Of a stretch of 64,000 nucleotides of DNA, positions 56,206 to 63,893 are shown piece after piece (within the stretch, counting starts at the first letter, position 1; every line of letters starts with the position of its first letter). The position numbers and the translations under genes are program-made. The notes under the pieces were generated by a model that had not been told where the DNA came from, made no database searches, and was given only the letters and a program-made list of their open reading frames with translations. The stretch comes from Promethearchaeota archaeon. Lineage in GTDB: Archaea; Asgardarchaeota; Lokiarchaeia; Sigyniarchaeales; SOKP01. The stretch lies in assembly GCA_016839555.1 (NCBI GenBank), contig JAEOUA010000001.1, positions 246,043 through 310,042 on the forward strand, in the 5' to 3' direction.

Positions 56206-56514
56206 TTATGTTAATCCTTTTTTTTCTAATAAGCGTCTTTTAAAATGTCTATCTTTTCTATTAAGCTCTTTTCTGAATTCTCTATTTTTTTGCTTAAATA
56301 ATCTTTCTCGTTCCATAGCATATTCATCACGTGTATAATAAATGTTAGTTTTGAGTCTAGAAAATAATTGTTTATCTTTTTGACTAATTGAAGAATCATA
56401 TAATTTACTTGAAATCTTTTCTAAATCTGCTAATAGAGATTCAATCGTTTTGATCTTTGCTGTAAGTTTTTCTACTATTTCTTCTCTATTGTCAATATTC
56501 TCGCTATTTTCCAT
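56206..56514 (-). CDS. Coiled-coil protein of unknown function
   Basis: 102 residues; residues about 12-50 a coiled coil (IVEKLTAKIKTIESLLADLE) and a very basic second half (RERLFKQKNREFRKELNRKD). Could bind nucleic acid. Last gene of the minus-strand toxin block, 73 bp after the preceding gene. Confidence 0.45.
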   Translation of the reverse strand: MENSENIDNREEIVEKLTAKIKTIESLLADLEKISSKLYDSSISQKDKQLFSRLKTNIYYTRDEYAMERERLFKQKNREFRKELNRKDRHFKRRLLEKKGLT

Positions 56515-56587
56515 TTTTATTGATAATATAAGGCAATTTTATTATAAGATGTTAGAAAAATATAATTTCCTATAATAATAAAGGTTT

Positions 56588-57262
56588 TTAAATTTCTCTT
56601 TGTGCTCTCTCATCTTTGCGTTTCATAACACTTTCTCGATATGTTACTCTCGAATCATCCAAATCTTTAAGCTTTATATCAATATAATTAATATATTTTC
56701 CCTTTATAGCTAGAGAATTACGAATTACTTCCAGACTCGCTATTAATCTATATATTGAAGGACACTTCCCTTTATAAGTTTTCTCCTCATCTGTATCATA
56801 TATTTTAATCGTACAGAGAAAATCGAAAGAACCTGTAAATATTCTTGGTAAATTAACTAATCTATTAATATCCTTTATTTCTTCAAGAATAATTCTATAA
56901 TATTCTTCTAAAGACAATTCCGAATTTATTTGAAAATCGCTGGGGAATCTAATAAGCAAATTAATATTATTTATTTTAAGATCCTTATATTTTGCATACA
57001 TTCTTATATATTGTAGTTCAGTAATGAGTTTGTAAAATGATGTACAAGAAAATTGAAAAGTATAATCGGAGCTGCTTCCCTTTAATTTAGAACTGAAAAT
57101 ACCTAATAATTTTCTATTTAAATGGATAATATAAAAATCTTCTGGAGTCTTTTTATCAAATGAAATATCTAACAAACCAGTCACTTTACCCTTAAATATT
57201 TTGCGATTCTTTTTTAATTCGTTTATTTCCTCAATTTCTTGTCTATAATTTTTTGGTTCCAT
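56588..57262 (-). CDS. Uncharacterised protein with an internal duplication
   Basis: 224 residues. Two halves resemble one another: SFYKLITELQYIRMYAKYKD (first) and SIYRLIASLEVIRNSLAIKG (second), each after a strand-rich stretch that starts FKGKVTG or FTGSFDF. It follows immunity gene B by 20 bp on the same strand. No family recognised. It may be another immunity-type protein, given its place, but nothing proves this. Confidence 0.5.
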   Translation of the reverse strand: MEPKNYRQEIEEINELKKNRKIFKGKVTGLLDISFDKKTPEDFYIIHLNRKLLGIFSSKLKGSSSDYTFQFSCTSFYKLITELQYIRMYAKYKDLKINNINLLIRFPSDFQINSELSLEEYYRIILEEIKDINRLVNLPRIFTGSFDFLCTIKIYDTDEEKTYKGKCPSIYRLIASLEVIRNSLAIKGKYINYIDIKLKDLDDSRVTYRESVMKRKDERAQREI

Positions 57263-57282
57263 CTAAACCAATGATTATCTGA

Positions 57283-57753
57283 TTATTTTTCATTAATCGG
57301 AAGCCAAGCTATTAAATCTAATCCCGCGGCTTGAAAAATTATCTCATCCCCTTTATTTATTTCAATACCTTGTCTTTCGAAATCGCTTTGTGTTATTAAA
57401 AAGATCATTCCATCATATTCAATAGCAAATTTCTCTTTCTTTAATTTAAAACCATTACATTGGTTCCACTTTTCAGGTATATTGTATTTTCCTAGATATT
57501 TTGCTTTTATAATTGGATTTTTTATATTTTCTTTATCATTATATTTATTTATCGAATTTATTTTATTCATATAAGAGATCCAAATCAAAAGATCAACTAT
57601 TTTTCCAATATAAGCTCTAAGATCAAAAGGTTTTTCATCCCTAATCCAAACCAATCTCTCATTTTCAAGTTTCGCTAAGATCGAAAAGCTAAAAATTTTA
57701 TCCTCATAGGGATCATAACCACTCCTTTCTATTTCTATAATTTTAACTTTCAT
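57283..57753 (-). CDS. Putative immunity protein B (LDLIAW family)
   Basis: 156 residues, beta-rich. Shares with the genes at 58154 and 61635 a central K(Y/F)-L-G-x-Y-x-I-P-E-x-W motif (YLGKYNIPEKW) and the ending GDEIIFQAAGLDLIAWLPI. Its ATG overlaps the stop of the start-less toxin tip before it (atga), typical coupling of toxin and immunity genes. The fold is probably a small beta barrel. Confidence 0.65.
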   Translation of the reverse strand: MKVKIIEIERSGYDPYEDKIFSFSILAKLENERLVWIRDEKPFDLRAYIGKIVDLLIWISYMNKINSINKYNDKENIKNPIIKAKYLGKYNIPEKWNQCNGFKLKKEKFAIEYDGMIFLITQSDFERQGIEINKGDEIIFQAAGLDLIAWLPINEK

Positions 57754-58157
57754 ACTTCTTTAATACCTAAATATCGAATTTTTTGGTATAAATTTTCAAT
57801 TTCATCAATAAAATATAGTCTTAATTCAATAATATTTCCTTTTTCATTAATTTTTATTCCTAAATATTCAATGGTATCTAAATGTTTAAATCTGTATACT
57901 TGAAATCCCAATTCATCATCTAGTACAAAGTAATTATCTTTAATAATCTTATATGCAAACTCAGCAACTTGATATGGCTTTTTTATATTCCATTTCTCAA
58001 AATCAATCTTATATTTTTGGAATGAATGAATGAATCCAAATCCCTTTTCTACTCCATATATTAATAAATATGGATTATTATACCCCTCTCTAGTAGTAAA
58101 GATGACTTCTCGATAGTCCTTGCAGCTTAAAAATTTGAATAAGAATAAATATTTTAT
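57750..58157 (-). pseudogene. Start-less toxin-tip fragment B
   Basis: An open frame of about 135 codons with no ATG, GTG or TTG usable at its beginning. It reads REVIFTTREGYNNPYLLIYG, GFGFIHSFQKYKI, IKKPYQVAEFAYKIIKDNYF, YLGIKINEKGNIIELRLYF. This resembles the BECR-like C-terminal parts of the tips at 58602 and 60001 (helix with G/P, strand, last strand). Only the tip end is left; the junction peptide and everything before are lost. Confidence 0.55.
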
Positions 58158-58594
58158 TCAAGAGGACGCCAAGCAATTAAATCAAGTCGACCCTCAGAAA
58201 AGGTAATTATATCTCCATCATTTAAGTCTTTTGGCGTTTTCAAAAAATCTAATAATATGATCCCATTTACCGTTTGAACAGCAGGATAAGTTTTTGATAT
58301 TTGTCTTTTATCATAGTTCCACCAGCTCTCAGGAATTTGATAATTTTCTATAAACCTACCAGTAAAAATTGGTTTCGATCTGTCATGTCCTTTAGTAAAA
58401 TCAACCGAATTTATATTTATAGTACCAAGGGCGAGTATTAAGCAATCAATTATTGTATTAATTTTAATATTGGGATTGAAATGATCAAATAATTCTACTT
58501 CCATTCCATTATCTAATTGTGCTATAATTAAATAATCGCTTTTTTGATCCATATATACTGTACTAGGCCATAAATCTTTAATAAATGCTCTCAA
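58154..58594 (-). CDS. Putative immunity protein A (LDLIAW family)
   Basis: 146 residues, 7 bp after toxin tip A. Contains GRFIENYQIPESWW and ends GDIITFSEGRLDLIAWRPLE, the family signature seen also at 57283 and 61635. Beta-strand rich. Inferred to neutralise the tip at 58602. Confidence 0.7.
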   Translation of the reverse strand: MRAFIKDLWPSTVYMDQKSDYLIIAQLDNGMEVELFDHFNPNIKINTIIDCLILALGTININSVDFTKGHDRSKPIFTGRFIENYQIPESWWNYDKRQISKTYPAVQTVNGIILLDFLKTPKDLNDGDIITFSEGRLDLIAWRPLE

Positions 58595-58601
58595 TATTTG
58601 C

Positions 58602-59447
58602 TCACTCCTTTTTTATTTTGTTTTGTCCAAATCGGTGTGCCGTTATAATGAATCCATTAGTTCCTATTCCAATTAATAGATATTGTACCTCTTCCTTAAT
58701 TCTCAATTCATAGAGGTAAGTATGTCCTTGTTCAATCGTGAATTTATAATCAATCTCTTCTTGTGTCTCTAAAATTTCTAAGATATTGTCTATTCTTTTT
58801 TGAGGAGTATTCCAATCAACACCCCAATCTTCAAATTGATTTTCATAATGTTTTCCATCAATTTTCAGCATTCCTACCCCTTTATCTTCAATAGAATCAT
58901 AATAACCCAACTCAATCCACATTACTTGTTTTGTACCATGTTTTCTTATAACTCCAAGGACTTCATCAATATTAAATTTAACTGGCATCTCATGAATAAC
59001 ATTTTTTCCAGCATCATCCATTTTCTGTATAATCTTTCCTTCAATATCCTTAAGCATCTGTAAACGCTCATCTGTAGCATATGTATCTGATTTCCATTTA
59101 TCAATACTTGGATTATTTGGCATCCCAAATGCTTCTCTTGCAGTAATTTTTCCTTGTTTCACAAGCTCCATCAATCGTAATGTTTTCTTTTTTGATAAGC
59201 ATACCTTTCCAATGATATCATTCTTGGAAACAAGTTCACTATCAACCTTCTGATTGGTGTCGGGATTCAACCCTATGGTGATAAAAAATTCGTTCCCTTT
59301 AGCGTCAAAAATGTGATTTTCAATCATGTGAATTATAATCGTCCCATCACTCCGTTTAAAAACGATAATGTCTCCTATGTTATATCTGGTAAATCTCCTT
59401 ACTTTCTTAGCCCCTACAATTTCACCATCATAGAATAATTGATTCAT
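58602..59447 (-). CDS. Toxin tip A with BECR-like C-terminal domain
   Basis: 281 residues from ATG 59447; the frame is open without a start codon back to 59744, through the junction peptide at 59536-59573. N-terminal half: a beta-rich signal-peptidase-like or Hint-like part (ARRFTRYNIGDIIVFKRSDG), with an HD-like IHMIENHIF and TAREAFGMPNN. C-terminal half: VLGVIRKHGTKQVMW, DWGVDWNTPQKRIDNILEIL, YLLIGIGTNGFIITAHRF. The last motif (strand, G-F-I-I-T-A) matches the end of many BECR ribonuclease toxins. Fold call is by eye. Confidence 0.6.
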   Translation of the reverse strand: MNQLFYDGEIVGAKKVRRFTRYNIGDIIVFKRSDGTIIIHMIENHIFDAKGNEFFITIGLNPDTNQKVDSELVSKNDIIGKVCLSKKKTLRLMELVKQGKITAREAFGMPNNPSIDKWKSDTYATDERLQMLKDIEGKIIQKMDDAGKNVIHEMPVKFNIDEVLGVIRKHGTKQVMWIELGYYDSIEDKGVGMLKIDGKHYENQFEDWGVDWNTPQKRIDNILEILETQEEIDYKFTIEQGHTYLYELRIKEEVQYLLIGIGTNGFIITAHRFGQNKIKKE

Positions 59448-59890
59448 TGAAGGACCCTTATATATAAACGCTTCATAGTTTCTTTGTAATCTTGAATCGG
59501 TTATTTTTTGGAAAATTACTTTAATTTTCTCAACGATGGTTTTTTCATGGGTCTGGGACTGTGTATTTACCTTTTCAAGACCCGATTGCGGGGGCTCAAG
59601 CCTCCAGTAGCTTATCCCAAGAATAGTCTTAATCCCATAAATACATTCAAGCTCATTATAGAGGTAATCCTTGGAGAATAAACCCTTGCTGCGGATGCTA
59701 AATAGTCTATGAGAGTGGATTGTTTGTGAATTGGGACATTGACTTCACCAGCCGTCTGCAGCTATTAAGGTCGTGATTCCAGGCTTCGGCTCAATAGATA
59801 TTTGAGGAGAGATGATGCTCGCGAGTCTCTGGGATATTTCTAAGCTTAGCAAGGATTCGGAAAGCTCTTTTAAATATATCACGATAATAA
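59448..59890 (-). pseudogene. Decayed second core, joined to toxin tip A
   Basis: From 59744 to 59448 the frame of tip A reads FSIRSKGLFSKDYLYNELEC, IYGIKTILGISYWRLEPPQS, GLEKVNTQSQTHEKT. Further out two other frames carry parts (ESLLSLEISQRLASIISPQI and AGEVNVPIHKQSTLIDYLAS), so frameshifts occurred. GC-richer than the tip. Unlike the core of the giant toxin, so it is a remnant of a different core that used the same junction. Confidence 0.6.
59536..59573 (-). repeat. Pre-toxin junction repeat, copy 3
   Basis: 38 bp identical to copy 1 (48391-48428) but reversed, encoding VNTQSQTHEKTI. Lies between the decayed core and tip A. Confidence 0.9.
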
Positions 59891-59947
59891 TTCTCTTCCC
59901 TAATATTTTCTATTCTCTAAACCTTTTTTATTCCATTTGCTAAGCGG

Positions 59948-59969
59948 AGCTCCTACTCAATTAGGAGCT
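59948..59969. other. Hairpin between divergent toxin units
   Basis: agctccta and taggagct form a perfect 8-bp stem with a 6-nt loop. Located between the decayed core (minus) and the tip gene at 60001 (plus). Could be a terminator, promoter-control site or recombination scar. Confidence 0.35.
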
Positions 59970-60000
59970 TCCTTCGAATAAGAACAAATACGCCCTAAAG

Positions 60001-61623
60001 ATGGGAATTAAAAAAGGAAAAGCGACAATGGAGCGATCAATAATACTAAAGAAGAATATAATGGTAAATACACAGTTCGAGACCGATGAAAAAACCACTA
60101 AAGAAAAAATTAAGGATTTTATTAATAAAGATAAGATAAAGAATTTCTTGAAATATGCAATTCCAATAGGCACGGCAGCAACATTATCTGTAGTTCTTCC
60201 TTATGTGGGTGCACCCATGTTATTAGCTCAAGCGGTTAGTTTAGCTACTTCAACATTAGGTATAACCCTTATATATAAAAATGCCAAAATAGATTCTCGT
60301 AATAGTAAACATTTAACACTTTCGCAATATAAAAAAAATAATATTGATGAAATATCAAATTGCTATAAAGGAGATTATTTAAAATATATTAAAGAAGTTG
60401 ATTTGGCTTTTAGTACAATTAACATGAAATCAAAAGAATTGAGAAATTATCTCAAGAACCCTGATTTTTATGGAATAATCTATGAAATATATAATAGAAA
60501 AACAGGATTCATACACATTGAAAAAAGTAGGATCAAGGAATCCCCATCAGCTCATTTGACTCGATTAAAAAATGAAATTAGACAAAAAGAAAAAGAGGGA
60601 GTTAGATTAACACCTTTTGAAAGAGATTTCATAAATAATCCAGGAAATTATGAAATAAGACGTCTTCAATTATGTTTTAATAAAGAACAATATGAATATA
60701 ATGAAATATTTTGGAAATTAATTAACAATGCTAGATTGGGCGGAGTAGGTTATGACCTTGGAATAAATGGTTGGTATGACACCTCAATCTTGAATAGAGA
60801 ATATAATGGTGTCTCGGAAACGGATTTAACACTTGATATATTGAGCGGAATGAGTGAAAGAGCATTAAGAAGAAAATATGGCTCTGAAGACCTTACTGCA
60901 ATGTTAATGGAGTTTTATGACGTTGGAAACCTAGAAGAAGCTCAAAAATTGTTTATTCAACCTATTATAAAGAAATTAGTAGAACGATTTTATGGTATTC
61001 AAAAAGCTTTAGATGTTTTAAAGGAACATAATATTAATTTTGCTCCTAGTGAATTCTGGCTTAATGATTTTTGTAAGAAAATCTATGGTAAAACCTATAA
61101 TCAACTCTTAGATGAATTAAGTCCGATATATGAAAGATATATGGGTGATCAAAAGGGTAGATTAGTGGATCTAAAGATTTATTTAAGAGAAAAAGGAGTT
61201 GAGCTTTCTTGTGATGATAATGAAATCAAGGCTATCATTAAAGGACCTAAAATAGAGGGATGTGATTTATATTATATAACCCTAGGGCATCAGAATTATG
61301 AAAAAGGACAAGAGACTGATGGATTTGGAATTGAACATTGGGTTTATAAACATTTAACTATAAAACAATTTATAGGGGAAGGAATACAAAATCCAGAAGA
61401 ACTGGTTAATTTTGCATTGAAGACACTAGATAATAATTATAATTATAAATATAAAATTCGAGATAATGGTAGAATATCGATACTATATCTAGTAGAAAAT
61501 AATATAGGTAACCCTTACTTTATTAAATTTATTATTTCAGAAGATAGAGGATTAATTACCGCAATTCATATGACTTATAATGAAGGGAGAAATGAATATA
61601 ATAATCCCGAATTAATAACATGA
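60001..61623 (+). CDS. Toxin tip C with a hydrophobic segment and BECR-like C-terminal domain
   Basis: 540 residues. Junction peptide VNTQFETDEKT at 22-32 (copy 4). A hydrophobic stretch at about 48-90 (YAIPIGTAATLSVVLPYVGA, LLAQAVSLATSTLGITLIY) could span a membrane or act in translocation. A middle of 250 helical residues. C-terminal 120 residues: GFGIEHWVYKHLTIKQFIGE, GIQNPEELVNFALKTL, IISEDRGLITAIHM, similar to the end of tip A. Start at 60001 or at MVNTQ (60061). No core before it. Partner immunity gene follows 11 bp later. Confidence 0.62.
   Translation: MGIKKGKATMERSIILKKNIMVNTQFETDEKTTKEKIKDFINKDKIKNFLKYAIPIGTAATLSVVLPYVGAPMLLAQAVSLATSTLGITLIYKNAKIDSRNSKHLTLSQYKKNNIDEISNCYKGDYLKYIKEVDLAFSTINMKSKELRNYLKNPDFYGIIYEIYNRKTGFIHIEKSRIKESPSAHLTRLKNEIRQKEKEGVRLTPFERDFINNPGNYEIRRLQLCFNKEQYEYNEIFWKLINNARLGGVGYDLGINGWYDTSILNREYNGVSETDLTLDILSGMSERALRRKYGSEDLTAMLMEFYDVGNLEEAQKLFIQPIIKKLVERFYGIQKALDVLKEHNINFAPSEFWLNDFCKKIYGKTYNQLLDELSPIYERYMGDQKGRLVDLKIYLREKGVELSCDDNEIKAIIKGPKIEGCDLYYITLGHQNYEKGQETDGFGIEHWVYKHLTIKQFIGEGIQNPEELVNFALKTLDNNYNYKYKIRDNGRISILYLVENNIGNPYFIKFIISEDRGLITAIHMTYNEGRNEYNNPELIT
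60061..60098 (+). repeat. Pre-toxin junction repeat, copy 4
   Basis: 38 bp, 33 identical to copies 1 and 3 by hand count; encodes MVNTQFETDEKTT. Lies near the 5' end of tip C. Confidence 0.8.
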
Positions 61624-61634
61624 GGTAAACCTAA

Positions 61635-62069
61635 ATGAAACTAATACTTAAAAAGATTAAATATGTAGGAGATAAAAATGGAAAACTTCCTTATGAACAT
61701 GTCTATATTGGAGAATTTGAAACAGGAAAAAAAATTCAAATTGAAGATTACAGTTGCCAAATTTCAAAAGATTACATTAATAGAAAAATTGAGTGTTTAC
61801 TATATCCATATTTAGGTAAAAATCCTTATGAACGGGCTAAAAGTTATTATGAATATGAAATTAAAGGAGAGTTTTTAGGTGAATATTCTTTTTTTGAGGA
61901 TTGGAGTGAGAGCACCCGAGATTTAAATGATCTTCATGGTGTTAAAACTGAAGAAGGTGTTTTTTGTATAGATTCCAATTATATGAAAGATTTCTCCATC
62001 AAGAAAGGGGATTTGGTAATCTTTTTCACAGATCGTATTTCTCTTTTTGCTTGGCGGTTAATTGAATAA
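61635..62069 (+). CDS. Putative immunity protein C (LDLIAW family)
   Basis: 144 residues. GEFLGEYSFFEDWSE and the ending GDLVIFFTDRISLFAWRLIE fit the family of the two minus-strand immunity genes. tgaggt ribosome-binding site overlaps the tip stop region. Third case of this family placed right after a BECR-like tip. Confidence 0.7.
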   Translation: MKLILKKIKYVGDKNGKLPYEHVYIGEFETGKKIQIEDYSCQISKDYINRKIECLLYPYLGKNPYERAKSYYEYEIKGEFLGEYSFFEDWSESTRDLNDLHGVKTEEGVFCIDSNYMKDFSIKKGDLVIFFTDRISLFAWRLIE

Positions 62070-62375
62070 AAAATTACTATTTTACTAATCTTTTTCAAAT
62101 CTCATATCCTTGGATTTTATAGAGATAATTTTAGGATAGAATCATTTCAGAGAAGATTTTAAAGATTAGATCATTAAGAAGACCAATCTTATGAAAAATT
62201 TTCTCGAAAAAAATTGAGAACTTGATCTGAGGTGTTCTAACTAAGAAATTTTGAGATTCTTTTGCTAATTATTATAAAAGAAATCAACTATTAAATGTAA
62301 AATATTTAATTTTGAATTCAGTTTCATCAATTATTGTACTTCTTAACTCTTAATTATGTGCTATTTTCTCCCTTA

Positions 62376-62532
62376 ATTTGATCATATATATTGAAAGATG
62401 AAAAGGATTTATTTCATGAAGAAATCGCTTTTCTCCCATCTTGCATACTCTTCTCCATGAAATTATGTGCACTCCCCTGTTTATGATATTCTCATATTTC
62501 TTCACATCATTTGAAGACATGTGATGAAGAAC
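62376..62532 (-). repeat. Dispersed decayed repeat, copy C (inverted)
   Basis: About 155 bp, reverse orientation to copies A, B, D. Its open frame reads HHMSSNDVKKYENIINRGVH, IISWRRVCKMGEKR, NPFHLSIYMIKLREKIAHN and stop, the best preserved version. The 62070-62675 gap contains no other gene. Confidence 0.75.
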
Positions 62533-62675
62533 TTTATATGAACATTTTCATCATTAGTGATAGTGATCTGCACATAAAGTTTGAAAATATTTATATCTAC
62601 TCAATATTTATTTATTATAAGTTCACAAATCTAATATTAACAACCTTCTCTTTATCTAAATTGGTAATAGAAAAA

Positions 62676-63710
62676 ATGAAAACGAATATATCTAAAATAA
62701 TTGAAAAAATAACAAATCAATTGAGTGGCGATAGGAAAAAAGATCTACAGTTATTAAAAAATGAAGCAGAGAAGTATAAGAACCATAAAGATGCAAGAGA
62801 GATCATAAAAGAAATTGGAAGAATGATTTTTAAACTTCTTCCAGGTGAAGCCAAGAACGAATATTCCCAAATTTTAAAAAATATATTATCATCAATAGAA
62901 AAAACTCTTGCAGAATCAAAACTAAAAATACAAGAAGGCAAGTTAGATGAAGCAGAACGGATGTTAATGTCAATATTGCCCCATATAGAAAGATATAAGG
63001 AAGATAAGGCATCAATATATCTCGTTTTTAATGAACCTTTTGAACAGTATTATTATAAATATAAATTTAAACCAGAAAAGGAGATAAGAACACCCCCTGA
63101 ACTAAATACTGAGGTTTTTTCAAATCTTGCTTATATTTTGGTTGAGAAAAGGAATTTTGATAAAGCTATTAAAATAATTGACGATGGACTAGTTTATAAT
63201 CCCATTAATACAAACCTATTATTCGAGAAAGCAGAAATCTATAAACTGAAAAAAGATTGGAATAAATTTAAAAATATAACGAATCTATGCCTTGAATATT
63301 CCTATAAACGTATTGATATTGCAAGGGTTTACAGAAACTTCGGATATATGTTTATCGAACTCCAAGATTATGACGCTGCCATTTGTTCTTATTTAATGAG
63401 CATGAAATATGATAATATAAATCCTCAAGCCCAAAGTCAACTATTTTATATCTCTCAAATTTCCAACAAAAAAATTGACATTGAGTATTATGATAAGAGG
63501 TCATTAAAAATACTTAATGAGAGAGGGATCCAAAAAGCGCCTTCTAAAGAAGTTTTGGAGTTAGCCTATTCATTGGGAAGGAATTTTGAAGAAAGTAATA
63601 ATTTTAAAGCAGCAATTTATTTTTATATAATCTTATTTGAACTTGCATTTGATGATAAGATAAAAAAAAAGATAGATAATTTAATGAAGGCTGATAAACA
63701 GCGAGTCTGA
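62676..63710 (+). CDS. Tetratricopeptide-repeat protein
   Basis: About 344 residues from ATG 62676 (MKTNISKIIEKITNQ); the longer frame from TTG 62511 runs through the inverted repeat and is rejected. TPR-like helices: LNTEVFSNLAYILVEKRNFD, KAIKIIDDGLVYNPINTNLL, DIARVYRNFGYMFIELQDYD, FKAAIYFYIILFELAFDD. Helical N-terminal 90 residues. Probably protein-protein binding; function unknown. Lies beside the inverted repeat of the toxin island. Confidence 0.75.
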   Translation: MKTNISKIIEKITNQLSGDRKKDLQLLKNEAEKYKNHKDAREIIKEIGRMIFKLLPGEAKNEYSQILKNILSSIEKTLAESKLKIQEGKLDEAERMLMSILPHIERYKEDKASIYLVFNEPFEQYYYKYKFKPEKEIRTPPELNTEVFSNLAYILVEKRNFDKAIKIIDDGLVYNPINTNLLFEKAEIYKLKKDWNKFKNITNLCLEYSYKRIDIARVYRNFGYMFIELQDYDAAICSYLMSMKYDNINPQAQSQLFYISQISNKKIDIEYYDKRSLKILNERGIQKAPSKEVLELAYSLGRNFEESNNFKAAIYFYIILFELAFDDKIKKKIDNLMKADKQRV

Positions 63711-63770
63711 GGAAAAACTAAAAATAACTCCATCTCGTCCTATTTTCAGAAATTAAATATTTATATTTTA

Positions 63771-63875
63771 ATGGAAACTCCACCTTTTCCAGACCTAATA
63801 GATCCTTTTCATCTTGCATTAAATTTTGTTGGATTAAGGGAAAAAATCAGAAATAAAGGTAGATATGTAAGCTGA
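63771..63875 (+). repeat. Dispersed decayed repeat, copy D
   Basis: A 34-codon frame, METPPFPDLIDPFHLALNFV then GLREKIRNKGRYVS and stop, aligning with the NPFHLSIYMIKLREKI end of copy C. Only the C-terminal part of the repeated coding remnant is left. Confidence 0.55.
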
Positions 63876-63893
63876 TATTAAAAGAATATTAAA

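Noticed and set aside
58800..59063. Plus-strand frame inside toxin tip A
   Set aside because: Shadow frame, low complexity.
62511..62675. N-terminal extension of the TPR protein from a TTG
   Set aside because: Runs through the inverted repeat and is hydrophobic noise; ATG at 62676 fits better.
50484..63875. Dispersed repeats A-D as a CRISPR array or IS ends
   Set aside because: Copies are kilobases apart, diverged, and have no spacer regularity, no terminal inverted repeats with target duplications and no transposase frame that I can recognise.
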